This document shows positions 7,856 through 16,219 of a stretch of DNA of 64,000 nucleotides, in pieces. The position numbers and the translations under genes are program-made. This stretch comes from Profundibacter sp033851955 (GTDB lineage: Bacteria > Pseudomonadota > Alphaproteobacteria > Rhodobacterales > Rhodobacteraceae), in assembly GCA_033851955.1 (NCBI GenBank), contig JAWSVK010000017.1:44407-108406 (forward strand), written 5' to 3'. How positions within the stretch are numbered: position 1 is the first letter of the stretch; every line of letters begins with the position of its first letter. A model generated the notes under the pieces. That model was not told the origin of the DNA. It saw only the letters and a program-made list of their open reading frames with translations, and ran no database searches.

Positions 7856-9505
7856 CTATGTTAGATCCTTCCACAATACTTTTCCGCTGGCAGATTTGGG
7901 CAATGTCTCAACAAAAACAATTTCGCTGGGGCATTTGTAGGCGGCCATTTCTTCGCGGCACCAGGAAATGATGTCTTGTTCCAATGTTGGTGATCCGACT
8001 TTCTCTTTGGCAATAACATAAGCTTTGACGAACTCGCCTTTGCGCGAATCTTTCCCGCCGATCACGCAGGCTTGGGCGATGTCAGGGTTATGCAACATCA
8101 GGGCTTCAACTTCGGCTGGCCAAACCTTGTAGCCAGAGACATTGATCATACGTTTTATGCGGTCAACCATATAGAAATATCCGTCGGCGTCGCGGTAGGC
8201 TATATCGCCGGTGCGAAAGAACGGTTTGCCATCGACTTCAACAAAGACCTCTTTGGTGGCTTCGGGCGCTTTCCAATAACCTTTGAAAACCTGCGGCGCG
8301 TTCATAATGATTTCGCCCAGTTCACCAAGGTCCACCTCGGCTGTGCCGTTGATATCGACAATCCGTGCGTCAACGTCGAACACGGGGACGCCAAGGCATT
8401 GATCACGTGGAGCGTCAGCGGGGTTGATGTGGGTGGCGGCCATGGTTTCTGACAGCCCGTAGCCTTCATTATAGGTTTTACCAACCCGTGCTTTCAGCTT
8501 TTTGGCGATGGCGGCAGGCATGGCCGCACCCCCGCCACCAATGACGGTAAGGCTTTTCAGGTTGAAGGCTTCTGTTTCGGGATTGTTCAACAGGTCAATG
8601 ACCATCGTGCTGATCGAGGTCCAGCGATTTACCTTGTAGCGTTCGATCAATTTGGCGGCGTGTACACAGTTCCAGCGGGTCAATATCACAATTGTACCGC
8701 CAGAATTGATGGGCTGGTTCATTGCATTCTGCATGCCAGTGACATGGAAGTAAGGCAGAGTGGCAAGATGCACATTGTCGTTGTTCAATGGGTACCATAG
8801 GCCACCCCCAATAATAGGGACCATCACCGTGCGGTGAGTGTGTACGCAGCCTTTGGGCTGACCTGTTGTCCCTGAACTAAATGGGATCACAGCCAGATCA
8901 TCTGGTGACGTTTCGCGGGCCCGTGGCACCTCGCCAAGACTGATCGCCTGCGCAAAGCCGTTTTTTCCCGGACCTACGAAATCGGCCTCGCGCAATGCAG
9001 GCAGCGGATCGGGCAGCGGAATATCATAATCTGGGTCCCCCATCTCCGCATATGAAGCAGCGATGATATGGGTCAATGCGCCCTGATCCAACAGCAGCTG
9101 AGCACTGCTCACCAATTCAAGTCCAGCCAACATGATTGTCGCGCCAGTGTTCTCGGTAAGGTATTCCAACTCACCGTGTTTGTTCATCGGATTAACCGGC
9201 ACCACGACAGCACCGGCCCGCAAGATTGCATAATAACTGATGATGCATTGCGGGCTGTTTTGCATAAACAATAGAACCCGGTCGCCCTTTTTGACGCCGG
9301 CTTGATTTTGCAAATACCCCGCCAATGCCAGAACCTTTTCCCACAGCGCTTGATAACTCAGGCTTTTGCCTTGAAAAATGATGGCGGTGGTTTCACCCTG
9401 CTTCTCGGCGGTTAACTCAAGGTTCGTATCAACTGAACGCTCGGGCAGTTCCATCGTGCGTGGAATACCTGCGGGCCAGTAAGGCGTGGGGTGTCTTGAA
9501 GTCAC
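7856..9505 (-). CDS. Long/medium-chain acyl-CoA synthetase (AMP-binding)
   Basis: 549-residue ATP-dependent acyl-CoA ligase. Motifs in order: P-loop PFSSGTTGQPKGCVHTH near 205, YGLSETMAATH near 350, the hinge MVDRIKRMINVSGYKVWP near 445, and the C-terminal LPKSASGKVLWK with the catalytic lysine near 543. Length and motif spacing fit the FadD-like class I synthetases. It lies 38 nt downstream of a second synthetase (9544-11097) on the same strand, suggesting a two-gene operon followed by the IclR gene. The two may prefer different chain lengths or the parent acid and a shortened product; this is inference. Confidence 0.87.
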   Translation of the reverse strand: MTSRHPTPYWPAGIPRTMELPERSVDTNLELTAEKQGETTAIIFQGKSLSYQALWEKVLALAGYLQNQAGVKKGDRVLLFMQNSPQCIISYYAILRAGAVVVPVNPMNKHGELEYLTENTGATIMLAGLELVSSAQLLLDQGALTHIIAASYAEMGDPDYDIPLPDPLPALREADFVGPGKNGFAQAISLGEVPRARETSPDDLAVIPFSSGTTGQPKGCVHTHRTVMVPIIGGGLWYPLNNDNVHLATLPYFHVTGMQNAMNQPINSGGTIVILTRWNCVHAAKLIERYKVNRWTSISTMVIDLLNNPETEAFNLKSLTVIGGGGAAMPAAIAKKLKARVGKTYNEGYGLSETMAATHINPADAPRDQCLGVPVFDVDARIVDINGTAEVDLGELGEIIMNAPQVFKGYWKAPEATKEVFVEVDGKPFFRTGDIAYRDADGYFYMVDRIKRMINVSGYKVWPAEVEALMLHNPDIAQACVIGGKDSRKGEFVKAYVIAKEKVGSPTLEQDIISWCREEMAAYKCPSEIVFVETLPKSASGKVLWKDLT

Positions 9506-9543
9506 GATATAGGTCCTCTTTTAGATAACAATTGTTGGTTCGA

Positions 9544-11097
9544 CTAGGCAGATTTGGCCGGGGTGGGCCAAAACGGTGCTCGTAGGCTGCGTTTATCAAT
9601 TTTCCCGATTGCATTGCGGGGCAAGGCTTCTCGCAGCTCAATATTGGACAGCCTTTGGAATTTTCCCAAACGCTCGTTGGCCCATTGGCAGATCGCCGTG
9701 CCAGTGGAATTGGCGGCGTCTTCCAGCACGATCAACCCTAAAGGTGTCTCACCCCATTGGGCATCGGGAATGGCGATGACCGCAACGTCAGCCACATCAG
9801 AATGGTCGCGTAAAACGCGCTCGATATCGGCAGCATAGATGTTAAAACCACCAGAAATGATCATGTCCTTTTTTCGGTCCATCAGGTGCAAAAACCCATC
9901 TTCATCAAACCGCCCCATATCGCCCGTTTTGATGTAATCACGTCCTTCGGAATCTTGCCAAAGCACTTCGCGGGTGCTTTGCTCGGCATTCAGATAGGCA
10001 GGCATCATAGAGCCAGACCGCCCAACGATTTCGCCATAGGAGCCCGCCGGAAGTTCGGCTCCGATTTCGTCAATGACCAGCGCTTGGCAACCCTCGGCCA
10101 GACGTCCGACCGTATCCAGTTTGTCCGGAAAGCTGGCACAGTCTAGAATGGTTGTTATGCCGCCTTCGGTCATGCCGTAGACTTCAAATTGATCACCGGG
10201 CCAGCGGGCCAGAATGTCGCGGATCAACGGGGCCGGAAGCGGGGCCGAGGTCGATAGTTTCGCGCGGTAGGCTGACAGATCGTAGCTGTCAAAATTTTCG
10301 ACATTCATCAATCGCATGTATTGCACAGGGACCAACATGGCGTGGGTGACTGCGTGTTCTTGTGACAACTCAAGGAACCGCGTAGCATCGAATTTAGCCA
10401 TGCTGACGACCGTGCCGCCCTTGGACAACACCGGCAGAACGGCGACAAGAGTGGTGTTGGAATACAGTGGCGTCGACATGATCAGGCAGGCGTCTGCGTC
10501 CAACCCAAACACTGGCATTCTCTCCAATTGGCAACCGCGAAATTGGTGGTCATGTATAATGCCCTTGGGTGTTCCCGTGGTGCCGGAGCTATAGATCAAG
10601 TCAAAATACGAACTTTGAGGCACGCTGATCGGGTCAATGATTGGCGCGTCAACGGCCCAGTCGGCCAGCGGGTTTAAATCCACAACCGGTGCCGCGCCTA
10701 ACGCCTTGGCGACATCAATATAGGTTGGTGATGCAAACAACAGTTTTGCATCGCAATTGACCAACATCTTGCCCAGTGTTTCAGGGTTTGCACTGGTTGG
10801 CAGCGGCGCCATACAGGCCCCCGCCAACAGAACACCGCAATAGAGCGCCAGATAATCTGCGGAATTGTCCGAGAGTGCTGCGATGCGTTGATTGGGTTTT
10901 ATGCCTTCGCGGATCAAGCGGGCCGCGACCGAGCGCGCCAATTCAGAAAAAACACCCCATGAATAGTGACCCGTTTCGTCGATTACGGCTGTTTTCGCAG
11001 GGTCATAATTGGCCGCATCCAGAAAGGCGGTTGCAAAATCCACACATGGGTATTGCTCACCTACGGCTGCCTTAAGGGTCGTTAATTTGTCATGCAA
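9544..11097 (-). CDS. Acyl-CoA synthetase (AMP-binding)
   Basis: 517-residue adenylate-forming ligase with DLIYSSGTTGTPKGIIHDH near 165, the acyl-specificity motif YGMTEGG near 305, the hinge LMDRKKDMIISGGFNIYA near 410, and the terminal PRNAIGKIDKRSL with the catalytic lysine. It is the first gene of the minus-strand transcript leaving the divergent region 11098-11349, which carries an IclR-like operator. The opposite side of that region drives a pair of acyl-CoA dehydrogenases, so activation and the first oxidation are controlled from one point. Substrate unknown. Confidence 0.87.
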   Translation of the reverse strand: MHDKLTTLKAAVGEQYPCVDFATAFLDAANYDPAKTAVIDETGHYSWGVFSELARSVAARLIREGIKPNQRIAALSDNSADYLALYCGVLLAGACMAPLPTSANPETLGKMLVNCDAKLLFASPTYIDVAKALGAAPVVDLNPLADWAVDAPIIDPISVPQSSYFDLIYSSGTTGTPKGIIHDHQFRGCQLERMPVFGLDADACLIMSTPLYSNTTLVAVLPVLSKGGTVVSMAKFDATRFLELSQEHAVTHAMLVPVQYMRLMNVENFDSYDLSAYRAKLSTSAPLPAPLIRDILARWPGDQFEVYGMTEGGITTILDCASFPDKLDTVGRLAEGCQALVIDEIGAELPAGSYGEIVGRSGSMMPAYLNAEQSTREVLWQDSEGRDYIKTGDMGRFDEDGFLHLMDRKKDMIISGGFNIYAADIERVLRDHSDVADVAVIAIPDAQWGETPLGLIVLEDAANSTGTAICQWANERLGKFQRLSNIELREALPRNAIGKIDKRSLRAPFWPTPAKSA

Positions 11098-11140
11098 TAG
11101 ACGCTTCCTCTTATTTTTTCGCGGATACAGATATATTCAA

Positions 11141-11169
11141 GTTTCGCTGTGCAGAAAATGTTTCCGCAC
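11141..11169. promoter_or_regulatory. IclR-like operator A in divergent promoter
   Basis: Contains CAGAA-N5-TTCCG (11152-11166) inside a longer palindrome, GTGCAGAAA, 3 nt, TTTCCGCAC (11149-11169, 8 of 9 pairs). The preceding 16 nt GTTTCGCTGTGCAGAA is identical to 28783-28798. A -35-like TTGACT follows at 11172 on the plus strand without a clear -10 box. Confidence 0.6.
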
Positions 11170-11225
11170 TATTGACTGTTTTTTTGATTGATGCAACACA
11201 AAGGGAGAATTGAGGAGCCGCCCAT

Positions 11226-11348
11226 ATGAAGACCATGCTCATTTTTGATTGCGTAGGAGAATATCTGCGTTATGAAAATGAACTTTGTCGGCCGCGCCAT
11301 GTGGCGGGCGCTGGGCGTGTTTTGCAGAGTATAAATAAGGAATCATGA
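11226..11348 (+). CDS. Possible 40-residue leader peptide/small protein
   Basis: ATG 11226 opens a 40-residue frame starting MKTMLIFDCVGEYLRYENEL. GAGGAG lies about 10 nt upstream. The stop TGA ends 1 nt before the start of the acyl-CoA dehydrogenase at 11350. This spacing would allow translational coupling. I recognise no family. It could equally be chance, but the ribosome-binding site and exact abutment are suggestive. Confidence 0.35.
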   Translation: MKTMLIFDCVGEYLRYENELCRPRHVAGAGRVLQSINKES

Positions 11349-11349
11349 G

Positions 11350-12537
11350 ATGGACCTGTCCTATTCGAAAGGCGAACTTGCGTTTCAATCAGAAGTGCGA
11401 GTTTTTCTGACAGATAAACTGCCAGAGCATATCAGCACACCGGTGCGCGCAGGTGGCGAGCTGTCTGGTGACTTGATGCAAGAATGGCATCGTATTTTGT
11501 CCGCCAAAGGCTGGCTCGCGACCACTTGGCCAAAAGAACATGGCGGACCAGGTTGGACCCCTGTTGAAAAGCATATTTTCGATGAGGAATGCAGCCGATT
11601 TCATGCCCCGCGGATTGTACCTTTCGGGCTGGCGATGTTGGGGTCTGTGATCATCAACTTTGGTAACGACAAGCAAAAGAATGAAGTGCTGCCCAAAATC
11701 CTGTCTGCCGAAGATTGGTGGTGTCAGGGTTATTCTGAACCGGGGGCTGGATCAGACCTTGCCAGCCTAAAAACAACGGCGGATCGTGACGGCGATGAGT
11801 ATGTGATCAACGGTCAAAAAACTTGGACTACGTTGGGGCAATACGCCAATAAGATATTCTGCCTTGTGCGCACTGACAAAACTGCCAAACCCCAACGCGG
11901 GATTAGCTTTGTTCTGGTCGACTTGGACACACCGGGTATCGAAATGCGCCCGATCCGCCTGATTGAGGGCGGATTTGAGGTCAACGAAGTATTCTTTACC
12001 GACGTGCGCATCCCCGTTGAAAACCTTGTTGGTGAGGAAAATGCGGGCTGGACGATTGCCAAGTTTTTGCTGACGCACGAACGCACCGGCATCGCACAAG
12101 TCGGCCACTCGATGCAGACTTTGGAAGAGCTAAAGGCGCTGGCACGCAGGGTGAAACGCGACGGTAAGTCTTTGATTGAAGACCCGTTGTTTGCCGCGCG
12201 TATTGCGCGGGTCGAATCCGATCTGGAAGCGATGAAGATCACCAATCTGCGGATGCTCTTTCAGGCGCAAAAACAAGGTAACCCCGGCCCTGAAACCTCT
12301 ATTCTAAAAATCAAGGGCACTTTGATTGGTCAAGAATTGCGTGACCTTGCCCGTCGCGCCCTTGGCCCTTCGGCAGCTCCATTCCCGGGGCATGTCACAG
12401 ACGGGAACCTTGCGTTGTCACCGCCAGACACAGCCAATCATGCGGCGCGATATTTCAACAATCGTAAAACCTCGATCTTTGGGGGCTCAAACGAAATCCA
12501 ACGCAACATTCTAACCAAAACAATGCTGGAGCTGTGA
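11350..12537 (+). CDS. Acyl-CoA dehydrogenase, large subunit of a pair
   Basis: 395-residue flavoprotein that would introduce an alpha-beta double bond into an acyl-CoA. The FAD/substrate segment WWCQGYSEPGAGSDLASL lies near 125, INGQKTWTTLGQYA near 155, FEVNEVFFTDVRIP near 215, and the C-terminal FGGSNEIQRNI near 380. The MCAD-position catalytic Glu (YEGT) is Gly here, so the base is more likely the Glu of LLTHERTGIA near 240, as in isovaleryl/long-chain types. It precedes a shorter acyl-CoA dehydrogenase by 1 nt. Such adjacent long and short pairs are known to form alpha2beta2 enzymes in steroid and branched-acid catabolism, which is the likely arrangement here. Confidence 0.88.
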   Translation: MDLSYSKGELAFQSEVRVFLTDKLPEHISTPVRAGGELSGDLMQEWHRILSAKGWLATTWPKEHGGPGWTPVEKHIFDEECSRFHAPRIVPFGLAMLGSVIINFGNDKQKNEVLPKILSAEDWWCQGYSEPGAGSDLASLKTTADRDGDEYVINGQKTWTTLGQYANKIFCLVRTDKTAKPQRGISFVLVDLDTPGIEMRPIRLIEGGFEVNEVFFTDVRIPVENLVGEENAGWTIAKFLLTHERTGIAQVGHSMQTLEELKALARRVKRDGKSLIEDPLFAARIARVESDLEAMKITNLRMLFQAQKQGNPGPETSILKIKGTLIGQELRDLARRALGPSAAPFPGHVTDGNLALSPPDTANHAARYFNNRKTSIFGGSNEIQRNILTKTMLEL

Positions 12538-12538
12538 G

Positions 12539-13609
12539 ATGAACTTTGATCTGACCGAAGACCGCCAGATGGTATCCGATACGCTCAAGCGGTATCTGGC
12601 TGAACAATATAATGTCGAAGCCCGCAACAAATTGGCTTATGACGCGCCGTTTCATGCGCCTGCGAAATGGGACGAAATGGCCGGCCTTGGCATTACGGGT
12701 GTTTTGGTGCCAGAAAACGCTGGCGGTTATGGCGGCACAGGATTTGATATCACTGTAGTATTTGAGGCGCTTGGACGCGAACTGTGCCCAGAGCCATTTT
12801 TGGGCCTGTTGATGGCAAGCCGCTTGTTGCTGGCAGCGGGCGCAAATCAGGATGACTTGGTTGATGGCTCAGTTCGTTATGCGGTCGGGATCAGCGAAAT
12901 CAACGCGCCCTATAGCGTGGAATTTGCTGAAACCACGGCCACAGAAAAGGGCGATGCCTATATCCTAAATGGCCGCAAAAGCACCGTCTACGGTGGACAG
13001 ATTGCCGACAAGTTTTTGATCGAGGCAAAGCTGAACGGGAAATCTGGTGTCTTTTTGGTGGATGCAGCCAAGGCTGACGTGACTGGGTACGGCATGATTG
13101 ATGGGGCCGGTGCAGCTGAGGTTATCCTCGAAGATACACCCGCAATTCTAGTTCAAGCCAACGCCAAAGAAGCAATTGATGCCGCGATCAACGCGGGGCG
13201 TCTGGCCTTGTGTGCCGAAGCGGTTGGTGTGATGGGCGCAGTATATGAAATCTTGCTCGACTATCTACGGACCCGCAAACAGTTTGGTGTTCCGATTGGG
13301 AAATTCCAGGTCTTGCAACACCGGACGGTTGATTTGCTGACTGAAATTGAACAAGCCCGTTCCATAACGATCAGTGCCAGTGCTAGTCTTGATGAGACGG
13401 ACGCTGGGCACAAATGTGCGATGGCCAAAAATTTGATTGGCCGCGCAGCGCGTTTGGTCGCTGAAGACTCTATTCAAATGCATGGTGGCATAGCGATGAC
13501 CTGGGAATATTCCGTGTCACACTATGCAAAACGTTTGATTATGATTGATCATCAACTGGGCGATACAGACCATTGCCTGACAGAAATCACGCGAGGCTAC
13601 GCTGCCTAA
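12539..13609 (+). CDS. Acyl-CoA dehydrogenase, small subunit of a pair
   Basis: 356-residue acyl-CoA dehydrogenase starting 1 nt after the stop of the larger one. It has the N-terminal helical domain (MNFDLTEDRQMVSDTLKRYL), a short beta domain with YILNGRKSTVYGGQIADKF near 140, and the C-terminal helical domain with RKQFGVPIGKFQVLQHR near 245 and IQMHGGIAMTWEYSVSHYAKR near 315. The conserved beta-domain serine motifs of full-size enzymes are weak, typical of the partner subunit in heteromeric enzymes. Probably last gene of this short operon; the next gene is 370 nt away. Confidence 0.86.
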   Translation: MNFDLTEDRQMVSDTLKRYLAEQYNVEARNKLAYDAPFHAPAKWDEMAGLGITGVLVPENAGGYGGTGFDITVVFEALGRELCPEPFLGLLMASRLLLAAGANQDDLVDGSVRYAVGISEINAPYSVEFAETTATEKGDAYILNGRKSTVYGGQIADKFLIEAKLNGKSGVFLVDAAKADVTGYGMIDGAGAAEVILEDTPAILVQANAKEAIDAAINAGRLALCAEAVGVMGAVYEILLDYLRTRKQFGVPIGKFQVLQHRTVDLLTEIEQARSITISASASLDETDAGHKCAMAKNLIGRAARLVAEDSIQMHGGIAMTWEYSVSHYAKRLIMIDHQLGDTDHCLTEITRGYAA

Positions 13610-13891
13610 GCACCAAAGAGGCGTATGCAAGTTTTTATACGCTATTTGACCTACCGCTATCGGCCCATCAACCAGCCAATGAAAATTATTTGGCTGTCTG
13701 ATTGGTTGGGTTGGTCGGTTTTTAGGGCGGTGCGCTGGACTGACGTTTATTCGTTTTGACTGTCGGCGGTTATTCCGGCAGCACGCTCGGTGTGAATCAA
13801 AGTTATCTGGTCAAATTCGCTCATGTTTTAATATAAAAGCCCAAATAATGGGCAGATAATTCCGCAATGTGAAGATTATTTCTAAAACATT

Positions 13892-13920
13892 TGACAGGCC
13901 GGAAAAAACCTTCTTAACTC
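13892..13920 (+). promoter_or_regulatory. Sigma70-type promoter of the liv-type operon
   Basis: Consensus -35 TTGACA (13892-13897), a 17-nt spacer and -10 TTAACT (13915-13920), 60 nt upstream of the binding-protein start codon. Operator B begins 14 nt after the -10 box. Confidence 0.65.
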
Positions 13921-13933
13921 CCTTTGTAATGAG

Positions 13934-13948
13934 TGGAAATATTTTCCG
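13934..13948. promoter_or_regulatory. IclR-like operator B
   Basis: TGGAAATATTTTCCG, an inverted repeat matching 13 of 15 positions, counting the free central one, of the E. coli IclR consensus TGGAAATNATTTCCA. It sits just downstream of the likely transcription start, a position suited to repression. Confidence 0.6.
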
Positions 13949-13979
13949 CACGTCACAAAGCTTCTTGGGAGGAGATATC

Positions 13980-15212
13980 ATGAAAAGAATTATGTCGGCT
14001 GCATTGGCAGCTATGGTTTTGGCTGTGCCCGCAGGGCAGGCAATGTCTGAAACACTAAAGATTGCATTTATCGACCCGCTATCCGGGCCATTTGGGGGAA
14101 CCGGTGATGCCGGCTTGCGCCATTGGGAACATGCGGCGAATTTGGTGAACGCTGACGACGGCGTCAACGGTAATCAAGTCGAGATCATTGGTTTTGACAA
14201 CAAAATCAACCCAAAAGAATCTTTGATCCAATTGCAAAAAGCGATTGATCAAGGCGTTCGTTACATCGCACAAGGCAACGGATCATCTGTTGCGTCAGCG
14301 CTTATTGATGCGATCGACAAGCACAACAAACGTAACCCCGGCGAAGAAGTTCTGTTCCTGAATTACGCCGCTGTTGACCCAGTATTCACCAACGACCGTT
14401 GTTCTTTCTGGCATTTCCGGTTCGATTCGGATGCTGACATGAAAATGGAAGCTGTGACGGACTGGATCAACAACAAGCCAGAAATCAAAAAAGTCTATAT
14501 CATCGGCCAAGACTACAGCTTTGGTAAAGCGGTTGCCGCGGCAGCTGTAAAAATGATCGGCGAAAAGCGTCCGGACATTGAAATCGTTGGCAACGAGCTT
14601 CACCCACTTGGCAAAGTGAAAGACTTTACGCCATACATTCAGAAAATGATCAGCTCCGAAGCGGATGCGGTTATCACTGGTAACTGGGGCGCTGACATGG
14701 TGCTGCTGGTTAAGGCTGCGACGTCTTCGGGTCACGATGTGCCATACCTAACATATTATGCTGGCGGTCTAGGGGCTGCTGCTGCCATGGGTGAGGGCGC
14801 TGTTGGCCGGGTTCTGACGGTTTCTGAGGTCAATACCAATCTGGACACACCTGGTGCTCAAGATGAGTTGATCGATGGGTTTGAAGACAAGTACACAGAA
14901 ATTTCATATTACTACCAACGTGTCTTCAATGCGATGAACATGCTTGATATGGCAGCCACCAAGGCTGACAGTATCGATCCTACTAAAGTGGCCATGGCAC
15001 TTGAGGGAATGGAATACGAAACGCCCTACGGCACTGTCACTATGCGGGCTGATAACCACCAGATACTGCAGTCGCTTTACATGTCGACTTTTAGCAAAGA
15101 CGTGAAGCGCGATGTTGAGAAAACAGGTCTTGGCTGGGTTTCGGGCGAGGGCGATAAAATCGAAGCCGCTGACACCGCCATGGAAACATCTTGCAAGATG
15201 TCGCGCCCTTAA
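13980..15212 (+). CDS. ABC transporter substrate-binding protein, branched-chain type
   Basis: 410-residue periplasmic binding protein of the LivK/type 1 periplasmic-binding fold. A signal peptide MKRIMSAALAAMVLAVPAGQ precedes the mature LKIAFIDPLSGPFGGTGDAG, the usual opening of this family. An upstream in-frame ATG exists, but 13980 is preferred because GGAGGAG lies just before it and the signal peptide then starts correctly. The four following genes complete the importer. Homologues bind amino acids, urea, short-chain amides, aromatic or aliphatic acids; given the surrounding CoA catabolic genes, a carboxylic acid is more likely than leucine. That is inference. Confidence 0.88.
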   Translation: MKRIMSAALAAMVLAVPAGQAMSETLKIAFIDPLSGPFGGTGDAGLRHWEHAANLVNADDGVNGNQVEIIGFDNKINPKESLIQLQKAIDQGVRYIAQGNGSSVASALIDAIDKHNKRNPGEEVLFLNYAAVDPVFTNDRCSFWHFRFDSDADMKMEAVTDWINNKPEIKKVYIIGQDYSFGKAVAAAAVKMIGEKRPDIEIVGNELHPLGKVKDFTPYIQKMISSEADAVITGNWGADMVLLVKAATSSGHDVPYLTYYAGGLGAAAAMGEGAVGRVLTVSEVNTNLDTPGAQDELIDGFEDKYTEISYYYQRVFNAMNMLDMAATKADSIDPTKVAMALEGMEYETPYGTVTMRADNHQILQSLYMSTFSKDVKRDVEKTGLGWVSGEGDKIEAADTAMETSCKMSRP

Positions 15213-15242
15213 TCCGGTTCACATTCTAGCACGTAATTGAAA

Positions 15243-15267
15243 GAGCGCAGCTTGCAAAGCTGCGCTC
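15243..15267 (+). terminator. Intercistronic hairpin between binding protein and permease genes
   Basis: Perfect 11-bp stem GAGCGCAGCTT / AAGCTGCGCTC with a 3-nt loop, followed by CTTTG, in the 74-nt gap. Such hairpins after binding-protein genes commonly stabilise the upstream mRNA or partly terminate it, giving excess binding protein. Confidence 0.6.
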
Positions 15268-15286
15268 CTTTGACAAAGGGAAAGTC

Positions 15287-16219
15287 ATGGAAACCATTCT
15301 TTTTTCACTCCTGAACGGGGTGATTTACGGATTGCTGCTGTTTATGTTGTCTAGTGGCCTAACGCTGATCTTCAGCATGATGGGCATTCTGAATTTTGCT
15401 CATGCCAGCTTCTACATGCTGGGGGCCTATTTTGCATACAGTTTCACCCAAGTTACCAGCTTTTGGCTCGCACTCATATTCGCGCCAATACTGGTAGGTC
15501 TATTTGGGGCTGCGGTTGAGCGGTGGGGCCTGCGAAAGGTGCACGCAAACGGCCACGTCGCCGAGTTGTTGTTCACATTTGGACTGGCCTATCTGATTGA
15601 CGAAGTGGTCAAGATCATTTGGGGCAAAAACACGGTAGACTACCAAATTCCGCACGCTCTTGATTTCCCTCTTTTCGAACTTTTCGGGGCGCAGTACCCC
15701 GCTTATAGGATGTTTATTCTTGTTGTTGCTGTGGCCATGTTGGCAGTGCTTTGGTACTTGTTAAAACGCACTCGGATTGGGCTGATCATTCAAGCCTCTT
15801 TGACACATCCGCATATGGTTGGCCACTTAGGTCACAACGTGCCAAGAATCTTTATGGCCGTATTTGGCGCAGGTTGTGCGCTGGCGGCTTTGGCTGGCGT
15901 GATCGGCGGGAATTATCTTACGACTGAACCGTCAATGGCTACATTCATGGGGCCAGTGGTCTTTGTTGTCGTGGTTGTTGGGGGGCTTGGTAGTCTTGAG
16001 GGCGCGTTTATCGCATCCTTGTTGATTGGCCTGATGCAGACGTTCGCCATTTCAATCAGCGCCAGTTTTGGCGACATATTTGGCTGGGCAGGGCTCTCGC
16101 CGACCAGCGAACTTGGGAGCATCACCATATCGTCTTTGGCGCCGATGCTGCCATTTCTGATGTTGGTCCTGATCCTTATGATCCGACCCAACGGCTTGAT
16201 GGGGACACGTGAAGTATGA
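15287..16219 (+). CDS. Branched-chain-type ABC transporter permease (LivH-like)
   Basis: 310-residue inner-membrane permease with about eight hydrophobic segments. The family start LLNGVIYGLLLFMLSSGLTL, ILNFAHASFYMLGAY near 40 and VVVVGGLGSLEGAFIASLLIG near 230 are typical LivH features. It lies between the binding protein and the second permease, whose ATG overlaps its TGA by 4 nt. Confidence 0.9.
   Translation: METILFSLLNGVIYGLLLFMLSSGLTLIFSMMGILNFAHASFYMLGAYFAYSFTQVTSFWLALIFAPILVGLFGAAVERWGLRKVHANGHVAELLFTFGLAYLIDEVVKIIWGKNTVDYQIPHALDFPLFELFGAQYPAYRMFILVVAVAMLAVLWYLLKRTRIGLIIQASLTHPHMVGHLGHNVPRIFMAVFGAGCALAALAGVIGGNYLTTEPSMATFMGPVVFVVVVVGGLGSLEGAFIASLLIGLMQTFAISISASFGDIFGWAGLSPTSELGSITISSLAPMLPFLMLVLILMIRPNGLMGTREV

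Larger units (their letters stand above)
13610..13979 (+). other. Intergenic region before the ABC importer
   Basis: 370 nt without a convincing gene. It holds two inverted repeats after the dehydrogenase stop: GCGTAT/ATACGC near 13621-13643, and a nested AGCCAA/TTGGCT within CAACC/GGTTG near 13670-13709. These could end the upstream transcript. The promoter and operator B listed separately follow. Confidence 0.5.

Noticed and set aside
14295..14735. 146-residue open frame opposite the binding-protein gene
   Set aside because: It lies entirely antisense to a clear coding region and shows no family resemblance; it reflects codon bias.
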